40,975 nt of DNA from Bacillota bacterium (GCA_018333655.1 JAGXTJ010000028.1:1-40975); one strand, 5' to 3'; counted from the stretch's first letter, positions 1 to 7,584 are shown. Program-made: numbers and translations. Notes: generated by a model not told the origin, from the letters alone.

Positions 1-1
1 C

Positions 2-109
2 AAAGTTAAGGATGACGACAAAGTTAAGGATGACGACAAAGTTAAGGATGACGACAAAGTTAAGGATGACGACAAAGTTAAGGATGACGACAAAGTTAAG
101 GATGACGAC
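2..109 (+). repeat. Tandem 18-bp coding repeat (six perfect units, KVKDDD)
   Basis: Six identical 18-bp units start at 2, 20, 38, 56, 74 and 92, and the array probably continues left of the window. The period is six codons, so copy number can change without breaking the frame. Diverged units continue to about 235. Perfect identity at synonymous positions points to recent slippage or unequal recombination. Confidence 0.9.
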
Positions 110-385
110 AAAGGCAAAGATGTCGATGAAGTTAATAATAACGACAAAATTAAGGACAATGACCGAGTTAAAGACAATGACAGAGCTAAGGGCAATGACG
201 ACATTAAGGACGACGACAAAGTTAAGGATAGTGACGAAACTCAGGAAGATGCTGACGAGAAGAAAGACCGGCCTGCGCAGAAGACTGTGCAACGCCCTAG
301 CGACAAAGACCAAGATGGACCAGAAGACGAGCCTCGCGCCGGCGATAGTGACAGGGATGACGATGAAGATGGGGGCGACGAGTAA
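2..385 (+). CDS. Partial C-terminal tail of an acidic Asp/Lys-rich repeat protein
   Basis: Only the last ~127 codons are in the window; the start lies beyond the left edge. Read in the frame beginning at base 2, the first 108 bases are six perfect 18-bp units encoding Lys-Val-Lys-Asp-Asp-Asp. Degenerate KIKDND/RVKDND/DIKDDD units follow, then a more mixed acidic tail with some Pro and Arg, ending at TAA 383-385. The frame choice rests on the composition matching the acidic tail of the next gene, and on the other open frame here giving only a monotonous Met-Thr-Thr-Lys-Leu-Arg string. No catalytic domain is visible. By analogy with its neighbour it may be the tail of a secreted or RsgI-like protein, but that is inference. 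The function of the tail is unknown; cation or wall-polymer binding would fit its charge. Confidence 0.7.
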   Translation, partial: KVKDDDKVKDDDKVKDDDKVKDDDKVKDDDKVKDDDKGKDVDEVNNNDKIKDNDRVKDNDRAKGNDDIKDDDKVKDSDETQEDADEKKDRPAQKTVQRPSDKDQDGPEDEPRAGDSDRDDDEDGGDE

Positions 386-436
386 AACTTTTCTCTCGGT
401 GAGAGTGCAACCTTTTGTCGGGGAGTGCATTATCTA

Positions 437-468
437 GGTAAAGGCCGAGAATAGTCTTGGCCTTTACC
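437..468 (+). terminator. Strong hairpin between the two acidic-tail genes
   Basis: Perfect arms GGTAAAGGCC (437-446) and GGCCTTTACC (459-468) extend inward by four more pairs (one G-T) to a loop of about four bases, giving a ~14-bp stem. No T-run follows; instead the ribosome site GAAGGAG (471-477) of the next gene begins three bases later. It could be a weak terminator for the upstream gene, an mRNA-stabilising or processing hairpin, or a regulator of translation of the downstream gene. The structure is seen; the role is inferred. Confidence 0.55.
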
Positions 469-485
469 ATGAAGGAGTGATTAAA

Positions 486-1802
486 TTGTTAAAATCTCGA
501 GCTGCTAAGCTCACCGCGTTGACCCTGGTCGCCGCTCTCTTGTTCGCTGGCTACACTACATATTCGGCGCCGAGGGCTTTCGCCGAACTGACGGTTCAAG
601 TAAATCCGGAAATTGTACTCACTCTCGATCAACACCAAAAGGTACTGGCAGCCCGCTTTACGGGGCTTCTGGCTCACCCTACTTTAGGAGACCTTGCCCT
701 AGTCAATCTATCTGTGGGCGAGGCCTTAGATAAAGTGAACGCGGCCCTCACTGTACTAGGCCTCTTAACACCAGACCGGGAGGTATTGATTGTCGTCAAT
801 CCCGTGGGCGGTGCCAATAGCGAAAAGGTGCAGGGCATTGCCGCTGCGGCCGAGGAGAAGCTTAAGACCCATCTCAAGCAGCAAGCTAATCTCCCTCCTG
901 CTGTCACCTCTGTTCTCGTCAGCACCCCCCTCACTGAAGTAGCACAGCAACTCTCAATTCCACTGAGTTCTTTCGCTCGCTTTCTCCGCAAAGGGGTTAC
1001 GGAGGCCAATCTGACCGCCATTATGGCGCTGCAGGATGGGCTTAAATTAGACGCGGCAGCCTTTGCACAAGAGTTTAACAAAGTGGTCAAGTCCTTTGCC
1101 GATATGCGCGAGGCAGGTCTGCCTGAGGACACGGCACTAGCCCTACTCTCGGAGTCCCTGCAACTTGATGGCGCACTAAAGAATGTGTACCACCTCGTCT
1201 CCGGCTTGATAGATATGCACGAAGCTGGCCTATCCCCAAGCGATATGTCGGCCGCTCTAGAACTGCATCGCGACCTCAAGCTCTCGCCCTCCTTGCTCCG
1301 CCGGGAGTCAGATTCTCTCTTCTCCTCCCTGATCGACATGCACGAAGTCGGTGTTCCTAGCGCTGTCGCCCTCTCCACTCTCCAGGCGGCCATGCTGGCT
1401 GACCCCTCCCTTAAAGAAATCGACACCATTGTCTCTGCCCTGATTGATCTTGTTGACAAAGGCGCCACCGCCGAAGTCGCCTTGGCCAGTATAAATACCG
1501 CCATCAGTGCCGATCCCACCTTGAAGAACCTGGATGGAATGCTGGGCCTTAGCCCCGGACGTGGACGCTCTGACGACGATGATGATAAGAACAATGAGAA
1601 TAAAGGCCAAGGCCGCCGCGACAAAGATGACAAGTCAGACGATAACGACGAAGACGAAGAGGACCAAGACGACCAAGACGACCAAGACGACCAAGACAAA
1701 GATGATAACGATGACGAAAGGGACGACAAAGACAAGGACAAAGACGACGATGATAAATCCGACAATAAGAACTTGCCAAAAGGCAGAGGGCGCGGCAACT
1801 AA
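486..1802 (+). CDS. Secreted protein: RsgI-like domain, four helical repeats, acidic tail
   Basis: The TTG at 486 is preferred because GAAGGAG (471-477) sits 8 bases upstream; the in-frame GTG at 477 overlaps that ribosome site. The ~438-residue product has a basic N-terminus, a hydrophobic stretch (~9-23) and an AFA-E signal-peptidase-like site near residue 33, so it is probably exported. Residues ~35-130 (VNPEIVLTLDQHQKV, then a Val/Leu-rich strand-helix pattern) resemble the extracytoplasmic domain of RsgI-type anti-sigma factors. No cytoplasmic sigma-binding domain is present. Residues ~195-350 are four ~39-residue helical repeats marked by LIDMHEAG-like motifs. From ~362 on it is almost pure Asp/Lys/Asn/Glu, including DQD repeats, ending in a basic GRGRGN. 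It follows a gene with a similar tail, so the two may be related. The function is unknown; a surface or cation-binding role is a guess. Confidence 0.75.
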   Translation: MLKSRAAKLTALTLVAALLFAGYTTYSAPRAFAELTVQVNPEIVLTLDQHQKVLAARFTGLLAHPTLGDLALVNLSVGEALDKVNAALTVLGLLTPDREVLIVVNPVGGANSEKVQGIAAAAEEKLKTHLKQQANLPPAVTSVLVSTPLTEVAQQLSIPLSSFARFLRKGVTEANLTAIMALQDGLKLDAAAFAQEFNKVVKSFADMREAGLPEDTALALLSESLQLDGALKNVYHLVSGLIDMHEAGLSPSDMSAALELHRDLKLSPSLLRRESDSLFSSLIDMHEVGVPSAVALSTLQAAMLADPSLKEIDTIVSALIDLVDKGATAEVALASINTAISADPTLKNLDGMLGLSPGRGRSDDDDDKNNENKGQGRRDKDDKSDDNDEDEEDQDDQDDQDDQDKDDNDDERDDKDKDKDDDDKSDNKNLPKGRGRGN

Positions 1803-1845
1803 GCCCTAGTGTAGGTCAAGGCATAAGGCATCGCTGTTACTCTCC

Positions 1846-1901
1846 ACTCACACAATAAAAGGCTGCCCCGAAGTTGCGGGGCAGCCTTTTGTTGTGTGAG
1901 T
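1846..1901. terminator. Bidirectional terminator between convergent genes
   Basis: A long inverted repeat: outer arms ACTCACACAA and TTGTGTGAGT, inner arms AAAAGGCTGCCCCG (1857-1870) and CGGGGCAGCCTTTT (1877-1890), loop AAGTTG. The A/T flanks give a T-run on both strands, so it can terminate the acidic-tail gene (+) and the encapsulin operon (-), whose stop codon is five bases away. Confidence 0.88.
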
Positions 1902-1905
1902 AAGT

Positions 1906-2742
1906 TTAGGCAAAAACCACAATGGCGTCTTTTCTCTTGATGCGCAACATCACCGTCTCGAGCACGCGCAGGCTGTGGTTTAGCTTGTCGGGGCCTAGGT
2001 AGCCCGTAATCATATCCTGCCCGATAACGAGATCCATGTTTTGTGCTTCACTGCATACCAGGACAGCGGAATTGGTGCCGAGAACAGCAGATTGGAATAA
2101 CTGGCCATCAACCAACTTGCCCACCCGCTCGGACTCGAGCAAGCCAGTGTGCGGTTGCACACGCTGCATTTGCCGATAAAGGTCTGGGCTTACGACCAAG
2201 GCAAAATTGCTCACCAAGCCGTTGCCGACTAGGATTTCGATCCCCCGGGCGACGTCTGTAAAAGCCGTCTCGCCTTCGGCCCAGTTGCCTTTGGCGATTT
2301 TTTCGACTCCGGTGGCAGTTAGCAACCCCTCATAGCCTTGTTCAAGATTGCCAAGGAAAATAAGCTCATCTTCCTTCTTGGCACATATGGCAGCAGCCCC
2401 GGCCACGCTCGATAAATCGAGCGGCAGATTGAACTGCGCACTATGTTCGACATCGCGCCACGTGATCTTAAAGTCCTTGTACACCATCGGAATCTCCATG
2501 AAACGCCGACTCTTAACGCCCAAAGGAAAACACTCGTTCTCCCCAAAAAACTCGATATGACCGCAGTCCGTGGAGTCAAAAGAATCTATGTTGATGCTCT
2601 GCACACCCGCACCTAGTGGACCATAAAGGCTAATAAAACGTCTGCCCACCAGTACTTGGCGCGCGATTTTGACTACCTTATCGTCTATTTTGGCCCATTG
2701 CTCCAAGGAAAATGGCGCGTCCTGCCTTGACAAGAATTCCAT
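1906..2742 (-). CDS. Encapsulin shell protein (family 1, linocin M18-like)
   Basis: The protein self-assembles into an HK97-fold icosahedral nanocompartment that encloses cargo enzymes in the cytoplasm. The 278-residue product starts MEFLSRQDAPFSLEQWAKID, matching the classic encapsulin N-terminus (MEFL.R..AP....QW..ID in the Thermotoga maritima protein). It also shows the family's GR.F....GP.G segment, a conserved DLSS stretch, EDE.IF.G, and GQD...GY in the A-domain/C-terminal part. The ATG at 2742 is chosen over GTG 2751 because AGGGAGG lies just upstream of it and it restores the canonical MEFL start. It is 13 bases downstream of the ferritin-like cargo gene in the same operon, the usual cargo-then-shell order. 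The family usually stores iron or buffers oxidative stress. A Trp lies near the flavin-binding Trp region of the Thermotoga shell, but flavin binding is not established here. Confidence 0.95.
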   Translation of the reverse strand: MEFLSRQDAPFSLEQWAKIDDKVVKIARQVLVGRRFISLYGPLGAGVQSINIDSFDSTDCGHIEFFGENECFPLGVKSRRFMEIPMVYKDFKITWRDVEHSAQFNLPLDLSSVAGAAAICAKKEDELIFLGNLEQGYEGLLTATGVEKIAKGNWAEGETAFTDVARGIEILVGNGLVSNFALVVSPDLYRQMQRVQPHTGLLESERVGKLVDGQLFQSAVLGTNSAVLVCSEAQNMDLVIGQDMITGYLGPDKLNHSLRVLETVMLRIKRKDAIVVFA

Positions 2743-2755
2743 ATTGCGCACCTCC

Positions 2756-3106
2756 CTACTCTTTCTTGAGACTGCCGATGGTCGCGCGCCCAGTAGAACT
2801 TATACCGAGGGACTCTAGCATTTCTCTAACTTCGCCTTCGCCTTCAGCAAAATGCTCGGCCTCTTGCGGGTCTAAATGCCGCAGCAGGGCCATTAGTTCA
2901 CCCACATGAACTTTTTCTTCGTCGCGGATGTCGCCAATAACCTTCTTGGCCACTGGGTCATCCGTGGCTAAGACATGCGCATCATAGACAAAGATGGCTT
3001 CGAGTTCTCCGGCAATATTGAGGCGGATGGCCTGAATAAGCTCTTCTTTGGATATCTTTCTGTTGACATTGCCTTGGAACGGATTAGCAAAATTTGGCAC
3101 GTGCAC
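2756..3106 (-). CDS. Encapsulated ferritin-like cargo protein (EncFtn/Flp)
   Basis: A small two-helix ferroxidase of 116 residues. It has the EncFtn ligand pattern Glu34, Glu64 and His67 (AGELEAIFVY and RDEEKVHVGE), with the same 30+3 residue spacing as the characterised Rhodospirillum protein, plus Tyr41 at the matching aromatic position. The C-terminus ends in a flexible stretch and TIGSLKKE, a typical encapsulin cargo-loading peptide, so the product should be packaged by the shell encoded directly downstream. As known for the family, it should oxidise Fe(II) and deliver mineral to the capsid lumen. The GTG at 3106 follows AAGGAAGG; a second in-frame GTG at 3100 is also possible. Confidence 0.93.
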   Translation of the reverse strand: MHVPNFANPFQGNVNRKISKEELIQAIRLNIAGELEAIFVYDAHVLATDDPVAKKVIGDIRDEEKVHVGELMALLRHLDPQEAEHFAEGEGEVREMLESLGISSTGRATIGSLKKE

Positions 3107-3148
3107 GACACCTTCCTTCTAAAAATTGTTCCACCTATACTATATACC

Positions 3149-3178
3149 ATTATGTGCTATTGAGCATTATCTTAACAA
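3149..3178 (-). promoter_or_regulatory. Possible sigma-A promoter of the encapsulin operon
   Basis: On the minus strand TTGTTA (3173-3178) and CATAAT (3149-3154) are separated by 18 bases, about 45 bases upstream of the ferritin-like start. The spacer holds a small inverted repeat (TGCT and AGCA around four bases), a possible regulator site but too short to assign. No clear Fur or PerR box was recognised. Confidence 0.4.
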
Positions 3179-3205
3179 AAATTTCTCTTTTGTGCTCAAC
3201 CACGA

Positions 3206-3880
3206 CTACAGCAGCCCTGCCAGCACTACGGCAAACAACATGGAGGGCAAGAGGTTGCCAATTCTGATTTGCTTTAGTTCCAGTATATTGATTCCAATGG
3301 CTACAATGAGGAGCCCACCCGTAGCTGACATTTCTGTAATTGCGGCAGGCGATAGTAAGGGTGCGATTACGCCCGCCAGCAAGGTGATGGCTCCCTGGTA
3401 GAAGAGCACGGCAAACCCCGAAAAGACCACACCCACTCCCATGGTGGAGGCAAAAACTACGGCTGAAACGCCATCGAGCATGGCTTTGGCATAGAGGATG
3501 GTGTGTTCCCCCGTAAGTCCGCTTTGTAGGCTGCCCGTGATGGCCATCGCCCCCACGCAGTAAATTAAACTGGTGGCGACAAAGGCCTGCCCCGCCTGAC
3601 CTTCGCCCCGCCCAAATCTCTTTTCGGCCCTTTGGGCAAGGCGGTAAAGGCGCCCTTCGATATCTAGCCACTCGCCAACTAGCCCGCCTAGCACCAGGCT
3701 TCCGATGACTATTAAGGCGCTTTCTGTAGTAAGTGCCATTTTAAGTCCAATGAGCATGACCGCTAACGCCAGACCATGCAGTATGGTTTCCTTACTTCGC
3801 GTCTTTATACCCCCCTCTAGGAGTATACCGAGCAGTCCGCCGAGCATAATTGCTACCGCATTGACTATCGTGCCAAACAT
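3206..3880 (-). CDS. DUF554 membrane protein
   Basis: A 224-residue polytopic membrane protein of the DUF554 (YdfK/YqgA-like) family. The N-terminus MFGTIVNAVAIMLGGLLGILL and the LPSMLFAVVLAGLL C-terminus are characteristic, with about six hydrophobic segments and Gly-rich helices. The family's function is not firmly known; a small-molecule or ion transport role has been suggested. The ATG at 3880 has GGAGG five bases upstream. The start overlaps the end of the class V aminotransferase-like gene by 16 bases, so the two are translationally linked. Confidence 0.9.
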   Translation of the reverse strand: MFGTIVNAVAIMLGGLLGILLEGGIKTRSKETILHGLALAVMLIGLKMALTTESALIVIGSLVLGGLVGEWLDIEGRLYRLAQRAEKRFGRGEGQAGQAFVATSLIYCVGAMAITGSLQSGLTGEHTILYAKAMLDGVSAVVFASTMGVGVVFSGFAVLFYQGAITLLAGVIAPLLSPAAITEMSATGGLLIVAIGINILELKQIRIGNLLPSMLFAVVLAGLL

Positions 3881-5022
3881 TGTTCCTCCCGCGCAATCTC
3901 CTCTACCGCCGCGAGGAGTTCATCTACCTCTGCTGTTGTGGAAAACGGACCGGGGCTCGCCCTGACTGCTCCCTGCGTTGTAGTACCCAAGGTTTGGTGA
4001 GCCAGGGGTGCACAGTGCAGGCCAGCCCGTGTAGCCAGGCCGAAATTAGCGTCTAAGATATGCGCTACCTCCGTCGAGCCCAAGTCGTAAATATTGAAGG
4101 CCACGATAGGTGCGCCTTCAGATCGCCCATAGACCTTAACTCCGGCGATAGCGCTCAGCCCATGGCGCAGTCTCATTACTAGCTCGCTTTCATGCCGGTA
4201 AATGTTGGGTAGTCCGCGCAGGGTTATATATTCTAAAGCGGCGGCTAGCCCGGCGATTCCTACGGTATTAAGGGTGCCGGCCTCCAGACGATCTGGGTAG
4301 ACTTCAGGCATGGCCATATGCATAGAGAAGCTGCCCGTGCCCCCATAGAGCAGCGGAACAACGTCAACACCCTCTCTGACATAGAGGGCGCCGACTCCTG
4401 GCGGCCCTAGGAGCGATTTATGCCCTGGTACAGCCAGCAAGTCTACCCCCAACTTCTCTACATCTATAGGAAAGACCCCCGCTGTTTGCGCGGCATCCAG
4501 CAAAAACAACGCCCCCGCCTGCCGAGCTAGCTGACCCACTTTCTCTACGGGGAGCATAGTTCCACAGACATTAGAGGCATGGGTCATGGCTACAAGGCGC
4601 GTGTTCTTGCGCATGGCCTTGGCGACCGCCTCAAAGGGTAGCGAGCCATCTTCCTCGCCAGGCACGATAGTTACCTCTACGCCTTGCTCTGCCAAGTGAT
4701 GTAGCGGGCGCGCCACGGCGTTATGCTCAAGGGAAGTGGTGATGCAATGGTCCCCCGGGCGCAGTACGCCAAACAGCGCTATGTTTAGCGCCTGCGTCGC
4801 ACTAGCGGTAAAAATCAGGCGCGAGGCATCGGCAACACCAAAGAGCGCCGCCAAGCTCTGGCGGCAGAGAAAAACGGTTCTGCCAGCTTCTAAGGACATG
4901 GCATGCCCGCCGCGGCCAGGGTTGGCGGCGTTATCGCGGAGAAAGCTCACCATCGTCTCTCCCACGCTGGGCGGCTTGGGCCAGGCAGTGGCCGCATTGT
5001 CTAGATAAATAGTGTTCTTCAT
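3865..5022 (-). CDS. Class V aminotransferase / cysteine desulfurase-like protein
   Basis: A PLP enzyme of 385 residues. It has the YLDNAATAWPKP N-terminus, a THASNVCG loop, a LLDAAQTAG metal-free PLP site with Asp, and the Schiff-base lysine K202 in PGHKSLLGPPG. The Cys-loop GLHCAPLAHQTLGT (Cys337) is typical of the SufS-like 'EF2568' subgroup of cysteine desulfurases. It likely takes sulfur from cysteine or selenium from selenocysteine, but the exact acceptor is unknown because no iscU or sufU is next to it. It lies one base downstream of parB, in the parA-parB operon, a common arrangement in Clostridia. Confidence 0.88.
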   Translation of the reverse strand: MKNTIYLDNAATAWPKPPSVGETMVSFLRDNAANPGRGGHAMSLEAGRTVFLCRQSLAALFGVADASRLIFTASATQALNIALFGVLRPGDHCITTSLEHNAVARPLHHLAEQGVEVTIVPGEEDGSLPFEAVAKAMRKNTRLVAMTHASNVCGTMLPVEKVGQLARQAGALFLLDAAQTAGVFPIDVEKLGVDLLAVPGHKSLLGPPGVGALYVREGVDVVPLLYGGTGSFSMHMAMPEVYPDRLEAGTLNTVGIAGLAAALEYITLRGLPNIYRHESELVMRLRHGLSAIAGVKVYGRSEGAPIVAFNIYDLGSTEVAHILDANFGLATRAGLHCAPLAHQTLGTTTQGAVRASPGPFSTTAEVDELLAAVEEIAREEQCLAR

Positions 5023-5023
5023 G

Positions 5024-5878
5024 CTATGTTCCCGACCTCACCAGCATTTCAAGCAAACGCTCTAACTCTTCCACGCTGTGGTAGCTGATTTGAATTTCTC
5101 CCCCCGGCCCCTGGTGCTTAAGCAACACTTTAACCTGCAAGCGCTCTCGCAATTGCGCCTCGGCCTCCCGGTACTCCAGTGGCAAGGCAGGGGTAGTCTG
5201 TCGGCTGATTGTTTCACGTGAAACATTTTGCAGGCCCTGGGCGGCCTTCTCAGCCTCCCTTACTGTCAAGCCCTTGTCTGCGATACGCAGGGAGAAGGCC
5301 TCTCGTAAATGCTCAGGCGCAGCTAGAACCGCCCTCGCCTGACCGGCGCTTAGTAGGCCCTTGGCCACAAGGTCGGCTGCGACTTGCGGTAGAGCCAGCA
5401 AGCGCAAGGTGTTGGCCACATGAGAGCGGCTCTTACCAAGGCGCTCAGCAATCTTCTCTTGCGTGTAGTCAAGGGTCTGCAACAAATGGTTGAAGGCGTT
5501 TGCCTCCTCTAGCGGGTTCAAGTCCTCGCGCTGTAGGTTCTCGATAATAGCGATTTCTGCGCTCTCTAAATCGGTCATATCGCGCACCATAGCCGGTATC
5601 TCGCGCAAATTAGCGAGCTTGGCGGCCCGCAGGCGCCTCTCCCCCACCACTAATTCAAAACGGTCGCCGCGCGGGCGAACCGTGACCGGCTGAATCACGC
5701 CATGCTGCTTAATCGAGTCAGCGAGCTCGCGCAGTTGGTCGTCCGAAAAAACACGTCGCGGCTGGTGCGGGTTTGGCGAAATACGGTCGAGAGCGATGTT
5801 CTGCACGCCATCTTCAGAAAGGCTCTCCATGTCGGTAATCAGAGCCTGCAGTCCCTTGCCTAGGCGCGACTTAGCCAC
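5024..5878 (-). CDS. parB: Chromosome partitioning protein ParB (Spo0J)
   Basis: A CTP-dependent DNA clamp that loads at parS and spreads, organising the origin for segregation and SMC loading. The 284-residue product has the RLGKGLQALI N-terminus, the ParB/Srx nuclease-like domain with GERRLRAAK (the CTP-binding box C region), the NLQREDLNP segment, and a helix-turn-helix around TQEKIAERLGKSRSHVAN. A C-terminal dimerisation region follows. The GTG start at 5878 overlaps the parA stop by eight bases, so the pair is co-translated. The gene contains its own parS site. It is distinct from the upstream paralogue noc. Confidence 0.96.
   Translation of the reverse strand: MAKSRLGKGLQALITDMESLSEDGVQNIALDRISPNPHQPRRVFSDDQLRELADSIKQHGVIQPVTVRPRGDRFELVVGERRLRAAKLANLREIPAMVRDMTDLESAEIAIIENLQREDLNPLEEANAFNHLLQTLDYTQEKIAERLGKSRSHVANTLRLLALPQVAADLVAKGLLSAGQARAVLAAPEHLREAFSLRIADKGLTVREAEKAAQGLQNVSRETISRQTTPALPLEYREAEAQLRERLQVKVLLKHQGPGGEIQISYHSVEELERLLEMLVRSGT
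5210..5225. promoter_or_regulatory. parS: parS centromere site
   Basis: TGTTTCACGTGAAACA is a perfect 16-bp palindrome identical to the ParB/Spo0J-binding consensus. It lies inside the parB coding region, the same placement as one of the Bacillus subtilis sites, about 8.7 kb from the dnaA start. No second copy was seen in the window. Confidence 0.97.
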
Positions 5879-6635
5879 GTGCCAACACCTCCCTGGCGAG
5901 ATCCATGTAAACCTCCGCCCCCCGAGAGCGCGGATCGTAGGTCATAATCGGTTGCCCATGGCTTGGCGCCTCACTCAGACGCACATTGCGTGGTATGATG
6001 GCCTCGAAAACCCTTTCTTTGAAAAAGACCTTGACCTCATCTGCTACCTGCGAGGCCAAATTGGTGCGCGAGTCAAACATAGTCAGAACCGCGCCCGTGA
6101 CGACAAGACTGGGGTTGAGATGCCGCTGCACCAAAGCCACTGTATTCATCAACTGAGTCAAGCCCTCCAAAGCGTAGTACTCGCACTGCACGGGGATCAA
6201 CACCCCGGTCGCAGCCGTCAATGAATTAAGGGTCAACAGCCCAAGGGAGGGCGGGCAGTCGATCAAAATGAAATCGTAACCCCCTAGTAAAGGGGACAAG
6301 GCCTCTCGCAACTTTATCTCCCTCTGCATGGCCAATACCAACTCTACCTCGGCCCCAGCCAGCTGAATGGTCGCCGGCACGATCTCCAGCCCTGCGATAG
6401 CGGTCGGTATAATTACAGCGTCAAGACTTAGTCCCTCGATCAACACATTGTAAATGCACTTCTTGATGCGGCGCCGATTGATTCCTAGCCCAGAAGTAGC
6501 ATTCCCTTGGGGGTCGATATCCACGACAAGGACCCTTTGCCCGAGCTCCGCCAAACCGGCTCCTAAATTAACAGCGGTGGTAGTCTTTCCTACCCCGCCT
6601 TTCTGATTAACAATGGCAATCACTTTTGCTGGCAT
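5871..6635 (-). CDS. parA: Chromosome partitioning ATPase ParA (Soj)
   Basis: A Walker-type ATPase of 254 residues that drives origin segregation with ParB and, in its family, also modulates DnaA. It shows the deviant Walker A NQKGGVGKTT (residues ~10-19), VVDIDPQGNAT, the Walker B FILIDCPPSLG, and the short N-terminus typical of chromosomal Soj (no DNA-binding extension). The start is ATG 6635. It is followed by the overlapping parB and preceded by noc 50 bases upstream. Confidence 0.97.
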   Translation of the reverse strand: MPAKVIAIVNQKGGVGKTTTAVNLGAGLAELGQRVLVVDIDPQGNATSGLGINRRRIKKCIYNVLIEGLSLDAVIIPTAIAGLEIVPATIQLAGAEVELVLAMQREIKLREALSPLLGGYDFILIDCPPSLGLLTLNSLTAATGVLIPVQCEYYALEGLTQLMNTVALVQRHLNPSLVVTGAVLTMFDSRTNLASQVADEVKVFFKERVFEAIIPRNVRLSEAPSHGQPIMTYDPRSRGAEVYMDLAREVLARG

Positions 6636-6685
6636 GCGTCTTCACCTCGACACCCTTATTCTAAGCTACTGCGCCTTCCCCTAGC

Positions 6686-7507
6686 TCACTTGCTCTTAGG
6701 AATGCGCACTACCACTTCGTAGTACTCGTCGCTGTCTCTCTCTTGCACCGAAGCGGCGACGCCATTGCGTTTCATTAAATCTACCGCCTGGCGAACCGTG
6801 TTGACAAATATGCGTACATCGCGCACCAGCAGTTTGCGCACTGGCTTCACAGCTGTGGCCGCAATCGCCTGCGTTACGGGCTCCCCGGCGAGATACCTCT
6901 CTACAGCCTCTTCCACTTGGCGAACCGTCATATCCTCGCTGATGATCTTGGCCGCCACGTCCGTCTGTACGTCTCCGTCCTCAATTTTTAGCAAAGCGCG
7001 CGCCTGTCGTTCATTGACAGCGCCGCTGGCCAGTAGTTCCTTAACCTCAGTGGACAGCTTCAACAACCGGCGCTTATTAGCAATGGTCGACTGGCTCTTG
7101 CCTACGCGCTTTGCTAACTCCTCCTGGGTGATCTGAAACTGCGTCAGCAGCTGATCGTAAGCTACAGCCTCCTCCAGAACATTGAGCTCCTCGCGCTGAA
7201 TGTTCTCGATAAGCGTCGCTTGCGCCACTTCTTGGTCAGTGTATTGTCGTACCACCGCAGGGACTGTGCTAAAGCCAGCGGCCTTAGCGGCCCGCAGGCG
7301 CCTCTCACCCGCCACCAGCTCGTAAATATTACCCACCTTGCGCACCACCAGGGGCTGAATAATGCCGACTTGCTTGATCGAATCGCGCAACTCAGCTAGA
7401 CAATCCTCTGAAAAAGTCTTGCGCGGTTGATACGGGTTAGGCTTTACGTCATTGACATTGAGTTGTAGGACCTGCTCAACGTTGCGGCCACCAAACCACC
7501 TCATCAA
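6686..7507 (-). CDS. noc: Nucleoid occlusion protein Noc (ParB paralogue)
   Basis: A 273-residue ParB-family protein. It has the PNPYQPRKTF segment, GERRLRAAKAAG in the CTP-binding fold, IENIQREELN, and a helix-turn-helix at TQEELAKRVGKSQSTIANKRRL. The N-terminus MMRWFGGRNVEQVLQL could form the amphipathic membrane-targeting helix of Noc. The position between rsmG and parA is the standard Noc location. In Bacillus, Noc binds its own sites and blocks FtsZ assembly over the nucleoid. No consensus Noc-binding site (ATTTCCCGGGAAAT) was found here. Confidence 0.9.
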   Translation of the reverse strand: MMRWFGGRNVEQVLQLNVNDVKPNPYQPRKTFSEDCLAELRDSIKQVGIIQPLVVRKVGNIYELVAGERRLRAAKAAGFSTVPAVVRQYTDQEVAQATLIENIQREELNVLEEAVAYDQLLTQFQITQEELAKRVGKSQSTIANKRRLLKLSTEVKELLASGAVNERQARALLKIEDGDVQTDVAAKIISEDMTVRQVEEAVERYLAGEPVTQAIAATAVKPVRKLLVRDVRIFVNTVRQAVDLMKRNGVAASVQERDSDEYYEVVVRIPKSK

Positions 7508-7584
7508 ACCACTCCTCCCTACCTTGCTTCGCGGTGTACCACCTATAATTCGCTGCCGTAAAAACCGTTACCTTTCGTAAGGGC

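Noticed and set aside
2-109. CRISPR or intergenic satellite
   Set aside because: The repeat is in-frame coding sequence with no spacers.
12-437. 141-residue MTTKLR-repeat protein on the plus strand
   Set aside because: It is the out-of-frame reading of the KVKDDD repeat. The Asp/Lys frame matches the neighbouring gene's tail and is the more plausible product.
674-1798. 374-residue Ser/Leu-rich open frame on the minus strand
   Set aside because: It is the complement of the Asp-rich tail and repeats of the plus-strand gene, giving a meaningless Ser/Leu composition.
3150-3671. 173-residue minus-strand frame overlapping DUF554
   Set aside because: It is a shadow frame of DUF554, which has the family sequence and a ribosome site.
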